Positions 14,918 through 22,729 of a DNA stretch of 24,997 nucleotides are shown here, in pieces. Made by a program: the position numbers and the translations under genes. Every line of letters starts with the position of its first letter. Within the stretch, counting starts at the first letter, position 1. This DNA comes from Clostridiales bacterium (GTDB taxonomy: Bacteria > Bacillota > Clostridia > Oscillospirales > Oscillospiraceae), in contig DQDL01000012.1 in the NCBI GenBank assembly GCA_003533405.1, positions 1 through 24,997 on the forward strand, given 5' to 3'. The notes below the pieces were generated by a model. That model was not told the DNA's origin and searched no databases. It saw nothing but the letters and a program-made list of their open reading frames with translations.

Positions 14918-16231
14918 TTGTTTGGGGTGAGTACCATTTCAATTAAAAATGATATAGTTTTGTCTCACATTGAGGCGATAGAGCCCGGGACGAAGATATC
15001 CGTGCGAGGTCTTGCATCGGAGCTCAATGTCAGCGAGGGCACGGTCTATAAGGCGATAAAGGAAGCCGAGCAGCGTGGGCTCGTTGTTACAAAGCCCAAG
15101 TCCGGCACCTTCCGCATGGAGACCGCCGTCAGCTCGGACGAATGCGCCGTGACGCTTTCCGAGCTCGTGTCGGCGCTCGGGGTAAACTGCGCAGCGGGCA
15201 GAAAGTCGCTCGGCTGTACAATAGATAATATAGTCATCTGCGACAGCGACGAGGCGCAGCTTGTAAGCCGCCTTGAATACAATGACCCCGGCCGCACACT
15301 ATGCATTGTCGGAAATCGTCCCGATTTTCAAACCCTGATAATGCAATATGATGCGCATATGCTTATAACCGGCGGCAGCCGACCGAGCGATTACCTCATA
15401 GTCAAGGCCGAAAAAAACGGTGTCTGCATCCTCACGACGATACAGAATACCTATACGATAATGAAGCTGTTTGACAGTCAGTTCTCCTCGGCAAGGCTCG
15501 CAAGCGAGGACGCACCCGTGTCCGATTGGATGCAGGCGCCGAACTATCTGTACCGCAACGACTATGTTGCCGACTGGCAGCGATATTATGACGAGCAATT
15601 TTCCGGCATGAAGGGCTTCCCCGTCGTCGACGAGGAGCTGCACCTGTGCGGCGGGATAGACATCCCCCGAACCTTTGCTGCCGGTCACACGCAGAAGCTT
15701 TCGACACTCGTGTCGAAGGATGCAAAGATCCTGACGCTCGATGCGCAAAGCTCGGTGCGTGAGGCGGCACGCAAGATGATGCTCTCGGGCAGCCCATTTG
15801 CGGCGGTCGTGCGTGACGGCAAGATGGAGGGCGTTTTCTACACCTCGGATCTTATTCGCTATTTCATGTATTCGGGCTCGGAGAGCGTGTCGGACTATGC
15901 GTCGTTTTTGGTGCCTGCGCCCGAGTATTCAAACGAGGATCGCCGGGTGTACGAGCTGCACATCCCCGAAGCGGAGCTTGCGAATATGGACATTCTGCCG
16001 ACGGCCTTGATGCTCGTCGCCGCCGACAAGCACCTTGCGCAGCAGGGGTATCTTGACTATTCGCTCAGCAGCAGCTCGTTTTTCTATCCAGAGAGGATAA
16101 CGCAGCTCGGCGGGCTCATGCTGTGCACAACACTCACATCAAACGGCAAAGCCGGCTTCTCGGTCGAGACCGAGGTCTACACCGAGAATGCGACCTACGC
16201 TAAGGCCATGCTCATTTTTACGGAACGGTAA
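14918..16231 (+). CDS. YtoI-like regulator: HTH-DRTGG-CBS-CBS-hotdog
   Basis: A 437-residue (from the outermost start) multi-domain protein. A winged HTH with GntR-like SVRGLASELNVSEGTVYKAI lies at about 15-68, a DRTGG domain at 80-185 (CIVGNR, MLITGG), a pair of CBS domains at 200-315, and a hotdog/thioesterase-like domain at 340-437. The order matches B. subtilis YtoI. CBS pairs usually bind adenine nucleotides and hotdog folds bind acyl-CoA, so a DNA-binding sensor of CoA esters is a fair inference. There is no ATG: candidates are TTG 14918 (given), GTG 14927 and ATT 14936; GGGGTGAG at 14923-14930 is placed best for ATT. An acyl-CoA dehydrogenase follows 11 bases later. Confidence 0.85.
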   Translation: MFGVSTISIKNDIVLSHIEAIEPGTKISVRGLASELNVSEGTVYKAIKEAEQRGLVVTKPKSGTFRMETAVSSDECAVTLSELVSALGVNCAAGRKSLGCTIDNIVICDSDEAQLVSRLEYNDPGRTLCIVGNRPDFQTLIMQYDAHMLITGGSRPSDYLIVKAEKNGVCILTTIQNTYTIMKLFDSQFSSARLASEDAPVSDWMQAPNYLYRNDYVADWQRYYDEQFSGMKGFPVVDEELHLCGGIDIPRTFAAGHTQKLSTLVSKDAKILTLDAQSSVREAARKMMLSGSPFAAVVRDGKMEGVFYTSDLIRYFMYSGSESVSDYASFLVPAPEYSNEDRRVYELHIPEAELANMDILPTALMLVAADKHLAQQGYLDYSLSSSSFFYPERITQLGGLMLCTTLTSNGKAGFSVETEVYTENATYAKAMLIFTER

Positions 16232-16242
16232 GGTAACAAGCT

Positions 16243-17388
16243 ATGTTTTTACTCACTAAGGAACAGGAAAAGCTCAAGCGTGAACTACAGGAGTTTGTCG
16301 ATTACGAGATACTCCCCGTGGCCACCGAGCTTGATATAAGAGGCGGCTTTCCGCATGAATTATTTTCACGCATCGGTAAGCTGGGCTATCTCGATGCCGA
16401 GTTTGAATACATCGGCAGCGGCGCAAGGTACAGTGCCCTTGAGGGCGCAATGATAATCGAGGAGCTGTCGAGGGGTCTTGCATCGTTGGGGCTTATAATA
16501 AGCCCGCAGTATCAGTGCACGGAGCTCATCGCATACTGCGGAACCGAAACCTTGAAAAAGCAGGTCGTTGAGCCGGCACGCCGAGGTGAACTGCTGCTTG
16601 CCTTCGCCATATCCGAGGAGCGCGGCGGCTCGGATGCACTGGGCGTTGACACCATTGCCGTAAAGTACGGCGGCCGCTGGATACTCACCGGCAAAAAGTG
16701 CTGGGTCACAAACGCAGGCTTTGCCGACGGCTATATCGTCACGGCGAAAAGCCCGTCGGCAGAGCGCAGCCGCAGTATGAGTATGTTCTACATCCCCAAG
16801 GACTCCCCTGGGCTTACCGTGATCGAAAACCGTAATATGATAGGGCTCAACAACTCGCCCATGGGTCATATTATTCTTGACGAATGCCCGATACCCGGCT
16901 ACTGCCTTGTGGGCGAGGAAAATGTGGGCTATCCGTTCATAAAGCCGCTTCTTAACGAAGGCAGGCTGGATATGGCCGCCGTGGCGGTCGGTATTTCGCA
17001 GGCTGCACTTGACTATTCCACAACATGCGCCGGACGCATAGGGCTCTACGGCCGCAGTTTGGCGTCATATCAAGGTGTGTCGTTCCCGATTGCGGATATG
17101 TACACGAAAACACTGATGGCGAGAAACTCAATGTACACGGTGGCATCCATGATGACAAACGGTCTGCCGCACACAAGGGATGCCGCAGCGCTCAAGCTCT
17201 TTGCAACGGAAAGTGCCTTTGAAACGGCCAAAGCCGCCTGTCAGATACACGGCGCATACGGTCTGAGCGCACAGTCCGGCGTTGACCGTCTTTTCCGGGA
17301 CGCTCACATGCTGACCGTTGCCGAGGGCACATCGGAGATCTGCCGGATTGTCATTTCCGGCGGGCTTACAAACCCAAACAAGGCATAA
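16243..17388 (+). CDS. Acyl-CoA dehydrogenase (second, divergent)
   Basis: This 381-residue protein belongs to the acyl-CoA dehydrogenase family, with FAISEERGGSDA at 121-132, WVTNA at 154-158, YQGVSFPIADM near 271-281 and catalytic Glu361 in AEGTSEICR. It is clearly different from the dehydrogenase encoded by the divergent operon. The TEPxAGSDA proline is missing, and the usual RxxFGxPI segment reads RIGLYGRSL, with the arginine shifted by one. This suggests another substrate or an altered flavin site. It starts 11 bases after the regulator stop with an AAGGT ribosome site, so the two are one operon. No ETF genes are on this strand; the divergent etfBA could serve both dehydrogenases. Confidence 0.92.
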   Translation: MFLLTKEQEKLKRELQEFVDYEILPVATELDIRGGFPHELFSRIGKLGYLDAEFEYIGSGARYSALEGAMIIEELSRGLASLGLIISPQYQCTELIAYCGTETLKKQVVEPARRGELLLAFAISEERGGSDALGVDTIAVKYGGRWILTGKKCWVTNAGFADGYIVTAKSPSAERSRSMSMFYIPKDSPGLTVIENRNMIGLNNSPMGHIILDECPIPGYCLVGEENVGYPFIKPLLNEGRLDMAAVAVGISQAALDYSTTCAGRIGLYGRSLASYQGVSFPIADMYTKTLMARNSMYTVASMMTNGLPHTRDAAALKLFATESAFETAKAACQIHGAYGLSAQSGVDRLFRDAHMLTVAEGTSEICRIVISGGLTNPNKA

Positions 17389-17391
17389 TTT

Positions 17392-17423
17392 AAGCAGCGA
17401 CAAAAGTCGCTGCTTCTTGTTTG
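17392..17423 (+). terminator. Intrinsic terminator
   Basis: A perfect 10-bp stem AAGCAGCGAC/GTCGCTGCTT (17392-17401 with 17406-17415) with an AAAA loop is followed by the T-rich CTTGTTTG. It lies just after the second acyl-CoA dehydrogenase. Confidence 0.8.
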
Positions 17424-17477
17424 TGTAAAGATAAACAGTCCCGTATAAATTTCTTAACACGGACTTAATATGTTTCA

Positions 17478-17486
17478 TGATATAAT
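17478..17486 (+). promoter_or_regulatory. Extended -10 promoter of the two-component operon
   Basis: TGATATAAT is an extended -10 element about 32 bases before the histidine kinase ATG. The nearest -35-like box (TTAACA, 17454-17459) is 21 bases away, too far to be convincing. Confidence 0.4.
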
Positions 17487-17517
17487 TGTAATATGGTATG
17501 ATCGTAAGGGTGATAGG

Positions 17518-18612
17518 ATGAAAAACACAAACTTCACAAAAGCCGATGTGAAAATATTCCGCCTGCTCAAAAACTGGGCGATAACCATTGCGGCGGTCTC
17601 CGTGGCATGCATAATATGCTCGGCGATAAAGCGCATAAGCTCCTCGGATCCGTATGTGCCGATGATATTCGTCCTTGCGGTGCTTATCATTTCGCTGCTG
17701 ACCGACGGTTATTTTTACGGCGTGCTCACATCATTTGTCAGCGTCATCGTCGTTAACTGGGCATTTACATACCCTTACATGAAGCTCGACTTTTCAATTT
17801 ACGGCTACTCGACGACCTTTCTTACAATGCTCGCCGTGTCGCTGGCTATCTCAACCCTTACGACAAGGGTGCATGAGCAGGAAAAGCTCCGTCACGACAC
17901 CGAGCAGGCGCAGCTCCGGGCAAACCTCCTACGGGCCGTATCGCACGATCTGCGCACGCCGCTGACCTCGATAATCGGTTCGATAAGTGCCGTCATTGAC
18001 AGTGGCGAGGCGCTCTCAGAGGAGCAGAAGGTGGAAATGCTCACCGATGCAAAGGAGGATGCCGAGTGGCTCGTGCGGATGGTGGAAAACCTGCTGTCCA
18101 TCACCCGCATAAGCGGAAGCACAGAGCCTAACATTCAAAAGTCACCGGAGCTTATCGAGGAGATAGTCGGTGACTGCGTAACGAAATTTAAAAAGAGAAA
18201 TCCCGATGTTGCTCTCAAGGTCAATGTGCCGGACACGCCGCTCATGGTCAGCGTCGATGCTATGCTCATCGAGCAGGTTTTAATGAACCTCATGGACAAC
18301 GCCGTACACCACGCCGAGGGCATGACCGAGCTTTGCGTCAATGTTACGCAGCGCAAGCGGTTTGCGCAGGTCGCCGTTTCCGATAACGGCAAGGGTCTTG
18401 ACCCATATATTCTCGACGACATCTTCAAGGGTCAGCTCGTTTCAAATGACGGTACAAGTCCCGACAGCAACAAATTCAGAGGCATCGGTCTTGCCGTGTG
18501 CAAGTCCATAATCACCGCCCACGGCGGCAAGATATCCGCCGACAACAAGCCTACGGGCGGCGCAGTATTTACATTCACACTACCATTGGAACCGGAGGAG
18601 ACAGAAGAATGA
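17518..18612 (+). CDS. KdpD-like sensor histidine kinase (truncated type)
   Basis: A 364-residue membrane histidine kinase. Hydrophobic helices at about 20-35, 48-62, 67-82 and 97-113 form a DUF4118-like membrane domain as in KdpD. Then come DHp with the phosphoacceptor His143 (SHDLRTPLTSIIG), an N-box (LMNLMDNAVHHA, 257-267), DNGKG at 289-293 and GIGLAV at 322-327. The large N-terminal KdpD and universal-stress domains of classical KdpD are absent. The start at 17518 is preferred to 17470 because AAGGGTGATAGG lies directly upstream. The stop overlaps the response regulator start as ATGA. No kdpFABC K+-ATPase genes are in the window, so the signal is unknown. Confidence 0.9.
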   Translation: MKNTNFTKADVKIFRLLKNWAITIAAVSVACIICSAIKRISSSDPYVPMIFVLAVLIISLLTDGYFYGVLTSFVSVIVVNWAFTYPYMKLDFSIYGYSTTFLTMLAVSLAISTLTTRVHEQEKLRHDTEQAQLRANLLRAVSHDLRTPLTSIIGSISAVIDSGEALSEEQKVEMLTDAKEDAEWLVRMVENLLSITRISGSTEPNIQKSPELIEEIVGDCVTKFKKRNPDVALKVNVPDTPLMVSVDAMLIEQVLMNLMDNAVHHAEGMTELCVNVTQRKRFAQVAVSDNGKGLDPYILDDIFKGQLVSNDGTSPDSNKFRGIGLAVCKSIITAHGGKISADNKPTGGAVFTFTLPLEPEETEE

Positions 18613-19316
18613 ATATCAGAGACAAGATCCTAATAGTTGAGGACGAAAGAAGTATCACAAACTTTCTGCGCACGATACTCGTTTCAAACGACTACGATGT
18701 TATCATCGCAAGCTCCGGGGCGGAGGCCTATTCCATGATAACCTCCCACTGCCCCGACCTTATCGTGCTCGATCTCGGTCTGCCGGACATTGACGGGCTC
18801 CAGATAATAAAATCGGTGCGTGAGTGGACGCTGCTGCCGATTGTCGTCGTTTCCGCCCGTGCACACGAGCGTGACAAGGTGCAGGCACTTGACCTCGGTG
18901 CAGACGACTATATAACAAAGCCCTTCGGTGCAGGCGAGCTTCTTGCCCGCATCCGCACGGCGATACGCCACACCCGCACGGGTCTTGCCAACGAGACCAT
19001 CGCCACCACCGGCAAGTTCAAGGCCGGTGACCTTGAGATAGACTACGACAAGCATCAGGTGCTCGTAAACGGCGTGAACGCAAACCTCACGCAGAACGAA
19101 TACAAGATAATCGGCCTGTTGGGCAAGTGCGCGGGCAAGGTCTTGACCTATGACTACATAATCAAGGAGCTGTGGGGTCCCGGCACGAAGGGCAACAACC
19201 AGAGCCTGCGTGTCCACATGGCGAATATCCGCCGCAAGATCGAGAAAAATCCTGCCGAGCCGCAGTATATCTTTACCGAGATCGGTGTCGGCTACCGCAT
19301 GGTCGAGGGCGATTGA
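18609..19316 (+). CDS. KdpE-like OmpR-family response regulator
   Basis: A 235-residue response regulator with an N-terminal receiver (Asp55 in LDLGLPD, acidic pair Glu11/Asp12, Lys104 in TKPF) and a C-terminal winged-helix OmpR/PhoB DNA-binding domain ending in EIGVGYRM. Receiver features such as REWTLLPIVVVSAR and DLGADDYITKPF are those of KdpE. The start at 18609 is chosen because it overlaps the kinase stop (ATGA) and GGAGGAGAC lies upstream within the kinase gene; a longer frame from 18498 is unlikely. It is the phosphorylation partner of the preceding kinase. Target genes are unknown; the next gene, yitT-like, has its own promoter. Confidence 0.93.
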   Translation: MNIRDKILIVEDERSITNFLRTILVSNDYDVIIASSGAEAYSMITSHCPDLIVLDLGLPDIDGLQIIKSVREWTLLPIVVVSARAHERDKVQALDLGADDYITKPFGAGELLARIRTAIRHTRTGLANETIATTGKFKAGDLEIDYDKHQVLVNGVNANLTQNEYKIIGLLGKCAGKVLTYDYIIKELWGPGTKGNNQSLRVHMANIRRKIEKNPAEPQYIFTEIGVGYRMVEGD

Positions 19317-19341
19317 GAAAATTTCAAATTTGTGATATAAT
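19313..19341 (+). promoter_or_regulatory. Promoter of the yitT-like gene
   Basis: TTGAGA (19313-19318) and a perfect TATAAT (19336-19341) are spaced by 17 bases. The -35 box overlaps the response regulator stop codon. Confidence 0.7.
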
Positions 19342-19368
19342 AAAGCAAAAACTATTTGAGGCGATCCC

Positions 19369-20253
19369 ATGAAGCAAATTTTAAAAGAGCACCTGTTTCC
19401 TGTTTTAATGCTCATCATCGGTGCAGCATGCGCCGCATTTTCCATCGAGTGCTTCCTTATCCCGAACACCATCCTCGACGGCGGCGTAACGGGTATCAGC
19501 ATGATGATGAACTACACCTCCGGCATTGCACTGAGTATTCTTATCGTCGTAATAAACATCCCGTTTTTCATCATCGGTTTTAAGGCGCTTGGCAAGCGTT
19601 TTCTGTTCAGAGGCGTTTTTTCCACGGTGGCCTTCGCCCTGTTTCTCGAGGTTTTCAAGGGCGTTGACACTGTGACCAATTCCGAGCTGCTGGCCGTCGT
19701 GTTCGGCGGCGTGCTGCTTGGTGTCGGTGTCGGTCTGGTGCTGCGTTACGGCGGCTGCCTTGACGGGACCGAGATCGCCGCAATGCTATTATCACGCAAG
19801 GTCGGCGTGTCAACCGGCGGCATCATCTTCATGATAAACATCTTTATCTACCTGACCGCCGGTCTGCTCTTCGGCTGGGACAGAGCGCTTTTGTCGCTGC
19901 TGACCTATTTCATAACCTTTAAGATAATAGACCTCGTCGAGGAAGGCATGAATCAAGCACGAGCCGCAATGATAATCACCGAGCATGCCGAGAAGCTTGC
20001 CGATGCCATCTATGCAAAGCTCGGCAGGACATGCACCTTTATAAACGCCGAGGGGCTGGTCTCCGGCAGCGGCAAGACGGTTTTGTACTGCGTCATCACC
20101 CGTGTCGAGGTCAATGAGCTCAAGCGCATCATAAAAGACTCCGATGTCAGTGCATTCGTCACCATCTCCGAGGTGTCCGAGATACTCGGCAACCACATAA
20201 AGCGCAATCACATAGAGACTAAGCCTATTGACGAGACGGCCAAAAGTGAGTAA
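19369..20253 (+). CDS. YitT-family membrane protein (DUF161/DUF2179)
   Basis: A 294-residue protein with about five or six hydrophobic helices in residues 1-185 (YitT membrane domain, including IPNTILDGGVTGISMMMNY), followed by a soluble C-terminal DUF2179 domain (about 195-285) with TFINAEGLVSGSGKTVLYCVITR. This is the standard layout of the large YitT family found in many copies in Firmicutes. The molecular role is not established. GAGG lies about 8 bases upstream of the ATG. It follows the KdpDE-like genes after 52 bases and precedes a deaminase gene by 33 bases, so partial co-transcription is likely. Confidence 0.9.
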   Translation: MKQILKEHLFPVLMLIIGAACAAFSIECFLIPNTILDGGVTGISMMMNYTSGIALSILIVVINIPFFIIGFKALGKRFLFRGVFSTVAFALFLEVFKGVDTVTNSELLAVVFGGVLLGVGVGLVLRYGGCLDGTEIAAMLLSRKVGVSTGGIIFMINIFIYLTAGLLFGWDRALLSLLTYFITFKIIDLVEEGMNQARAAMIITEHAEKLADAIYAKLGRTCTFINAEGLVSGSGKTVLYCVITRVEVNELKRIIKDSDVSAFVTISEVSEILGNHIKRNHIETKPIDETAKSE

Positions 20254-20286
20254 AATTAAAATAATATTTTTTCGGAGGCCGCAGCA

Positions 20287-20772
20287 ATGGATAACCGCAC
20301 AAGCAAGGAAAACTACTATCTTGATATCGCCGACGCAGTTTTGCAGCGCTCGACATGCCTAAGGCGCATGTACGGTGCGATAATCGTCCGCAACGACGAG
20401 ATAATCTCCACCGGCTACAACGGTGCGCCCCGTGGCAGGATAAACTGCACGGACGCAGGCCGCTGCGCAAGAGTCGAGATGAAGATACCCTCCGGCGAGC
20501 GATACGAGCTGTGCCGCAGCGTGCACGCCGAGGCGAATGCGATAATCTCCGCCTCCCGCCGTGACATGATCGGCTCGATACTGTATCTTGTCGGCCGGGA
20601 TGCAAAGACCAAGGAGCTTTTAACAAACGCAACGAGCTGCTCCATGTGCCGCCGCCAGATCATAAATGCCGGCATCGCAAAGGTCATCATCCGCACCGGC
20701 AAGGACAAGTTCACGATAGTCGATGTCGACGAGTGGATAAAAAACGACGACTCCATGTTCTGGACGGAGTGA
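20287..20772 (+). CDS. Deoxycytidylate (dCMP) deaminase family protein
   Basis: A 161-residue zinc-dependent deaminase of the cytidine/deoxycytidylate deaminase superfamily, most like dCMP deaminase (dCMP to dUMP, supplying thymidylate synthesis) and ComEB. His80 and Glu82 (HAEANAI) and Cys118/Cys121 (SCSMC) form the zinc/catalytic site. The residue before the first Cys, normally Pro in PCxxC, is Ser117. The N-terminal region with STCLRRMYGAIIVRNDEIISTGYNGAPRG-like features is typical, including the CTDAGRCAR stretch that in relatives helps bind a second zinc or the nucleotide. GGAGG lies 9 bases upstream of the ATG. It is followed by a strong terminator. Confidence 0.88.
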   Translation: MDNRTSKENYYLDIADAVLQRSTCLRRMYGAIIVRNDEIISTGYNGAPRGRINCTDAGRCARVEMKIPSGERYELCRSVHAEANAIISASRRDMIGSILYLVGRDAKTKELLTNATSCSMCRRQIINAGIAKVIIRTGKDKFTIVDVDEWIKNDDSMFWTE

Positions 20773-20777
20773 TAACG

Positions 20778-20815
20778 AAAAAACTGCTGTACCCGTGGGT
20801 ACAGCAGCTTTTTTA
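20778..20815. terminator. Bidirectional intrinsic terminator
   Basis: A perfect 11-bp stem (20784-20794 with 20797-20807; the apex opens to form the loop) is flanked by an A-run (20778-20783) and a T-run (20809-20815). It serves the deaminase gene on plus and the YhaN-like gene on minus, whose stop codon overlaps the T-run. Confidence 0.92.
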
Positions 20816-22729
20816 TACCTCTTTGCAGGTGAACAAAATGACCTGACGCTGTTTGGCTATCTCGCCGAGGAGCTTCATTGCTTGGGCAGTGCGCTCGGCA
20901 TCGAGGTTTACGAGCGTGTCGTCGAGTATCAGGGGACACGATGCGTCCTCCGGCAGTGCCAAGGTGCAAACGGCAAGGCGCACCGCAAGATACATGAGGT
21001 CGAGCGTTCCGGCGCTTAAATACTCCGTCTCACGGGGCACAACATCGCCAGCGAGCCTCGTCCTTGCTGTGAAGTCACGGTTAATGAGTATGCTCTCGTA
21101 CCTGCCGCCGGTGACGACCGACATATACTGTGCTGCGAGCCTGCCAAGCTCCGGTGAAAAGCGGCTTTGGATATCGGCATCGGCCTCACGCAGGGTCTCG
21201 ACCGCAAGGGCAATTGCGTCAAACTCCGCCTGCATGGTTTCGTGCAGGCTCTCCATATTTTTAAGTTCCGAGCCGAGCACCAAGGGGTCGCCGAGCGTTT
21301 CTATGCGCCCCTTTATCTCGGAAATGCGAGCCGAGAGCAGGTCGCAGTTGCGCTGCACGGTGCTCAGCTCACGCTTGAGCTGAGCCGCCTCGTTGTCGCC
21401 TGCGCTGAAGTCGAGATCCTGAAGCGTTCTTGCCTCGGCCGCCTCCTGCGAAAGGCGTATGCGGGAAAGCGCCCTCGCCGTGCGCTTTTCGTCCTCGTCG
21501 GCGGCGGTAAACTCATCGTACAGCCGCATATATTCATCAAAGCAGACCTTCACGCCGAGTTCGTCTGAAACCTTATACTTTGACAGCAACAGCTTGCGCT
21601 GCCGTCCGGCATCGTGCGCATCACTGCGTGCTCTGATGAGCTTTGCGTACAAAACGCCCGCCAGCACGAGCAGCACGCCGCCCGCTATGAAGCCGTAGAG
21701 CCTGAAGCTTGCGGGGAGCGCAAACGCTGCCGCCGCAACGAGTGCAAGTGCAAGCACTATGAGCACTACCGGTATAGTGGGATTCGTCTTAATTTCGGAT
21801 GCTGCCTTGAGCTCAAGGCTCTTGGAAATATCCGCCTTGACCTCGGACTCTGCCTCCTCAGGTGCTCTGTTGCCGAGGAGGCTGCCGCTGAGGGCTGCAC
21901 GGCAGCCGTCACGCTTTTGGGCTGCGGCTTCGTGCGCATCGCTTGCGGCGGTTATCTCGCTGCGGATATCATGCAGCTTCAAAAGTGCCTCACGGCGAAC
22001 GGTCTTACGCTTCTCGGTCACGGCTTCTTCAAGCTTTTTGCAGGTCTCCCTACTCTGCTCTAACTGCTCTGTCAGCCGCTCGCTTTCGGCTGCGGCGGTG
22101 TCGAGCTCGGCAAGGCGATTTTTAGTCTCCGTCATGCGCTTTTCAAGCTCGGGGAGCTTGCCACGGGTATTATATCGCCGTGAGCGCTGCCACGCTCTGA
22201 GCTGGGTATCGGCTTCGGAGAACGAGCAGCCCTCGTCGCCGGTAGAGACTATCGCATTTATGCGCTTTTCAAGCTCGGGGCTGCCGGTGACGGCTATCGA
22301 GCCCTGCTCGACAAAGGCGCTGCGGCGGAAAACCTCTTTGCTTGCGCCGGTGAGCGCCTCGCCGGCATTGCTGCCGTCAAGCCCTTCGACGGGCACATTC
22401 GTCCCCGTGTAGACGGCGGAAAACTCACGCATAGGCGCAGATTTTATTTTTGTTGTCCTCGTTATCGTTATGTCCTTGCCACCCGCTGAAAGCTCCATCT
22501 CGCCCTGCATGGCCGCTCCCGACCACGGGGCGTAGCGCAGCTTGTCCGGCAGGTGACCGGCCTTTTGGCGCTCGGAGCTGTCGACACCGTAGAGCATTGC
22601 ACGGATAAAGGCGCACCATGTGCTCTTTCCGCTCTCGTTGGGTGCGCAGATGACATTTAAGCCCTCGTGCAGCTCAAGGCTCTCGCCCTCAAGCTTGCCA
22701 AAGGACGCCGTCAGCTTATTGATCGTCAT
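20813..22729 (-). CDS. YhaN-like AAA ATPase (SbcC/Rad50 type)
   Basis: A 638-residue ATPase with the Rad50/SbcC head split between the two ends. Walker A APNESGKST is at 29-37; the signature LSAGTLDLMYLAVRLA and Walker B LILDDTLVNLD lie in the last 90 residues. Between them run coiled-coil-rich segments rather than a long SbcC arm with a zinc hook. A double hydrophobic stretch (IPVVLIVLALALVAAA and FIAGGVLLVLAGVLYA, around 325-370) looks like a membrane hairpin, as in YhaN of Bacillus. The start at 22729 is chosen for AGGAGGTG upstream; the longer frame to 22756 is less likely. It overlaps the YhaO-like gene by 14 bases. DNA-end processing or repair is inferred from the family. Confidence 0.85.
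   Translation of the reverse strand: MTINKLTASFGKLEGESLELHEGLNVICAPNESGKSTWCAFIRAMLYGVDSSERQKAGHLPDKLRYAPWSGAAMQGEMELSAGGKDITITRTTKIKSAPMREFSAVYTGTNVPVEGLDGSNAGEALTGASKEVFRRSAFVEQGSIAVTGSPELEKRINAIVSTGDEGCSFSEADTQLRAWQRSRRYNTRGKLPELEKRMTETKNRLAELDTAAAESERLTEQLEQSRETCKKLEEAVTEKRKTVRREALLKLHDIRSEITAASDAHEAAAQKRDGCRAALSGSLLGNRAPEEAESEVKADISKSLELKAASEIKTNPTIPVVLIVLALALVAAAAFALPASFRLYGFIAGGVLLVLAGVLYAKLIRARSDAHDAGRQRKLLLSKYKVSDELGVKVCFDEYMRLYDEFTAADEDEKRTARALSRIRLSQEAAEARTLQDLDFSAGDNEAAQLKRELSTVQRNCDLLSARISEIKGRIETLGDPLVLGSELKNMESLHETMQAEFDAIALAVETLREADADIQSRFSPELGRLAAQYMSVVTGGRYESILINRDFTARTRLAGDVVPRETEYLSAGTLDLMYLAVRLAVCTLALPEDASCPLILDDTLVNLDAERTAQAMKLLGEIAKQRQVILFTCKEV

Noticed and set aside
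18684..19502. 272-codon minus-strand frame opposite the response regulator
   Set aside because: Overlaps the response regulator and YitT gene starts, with no ribosome site or family likeness.
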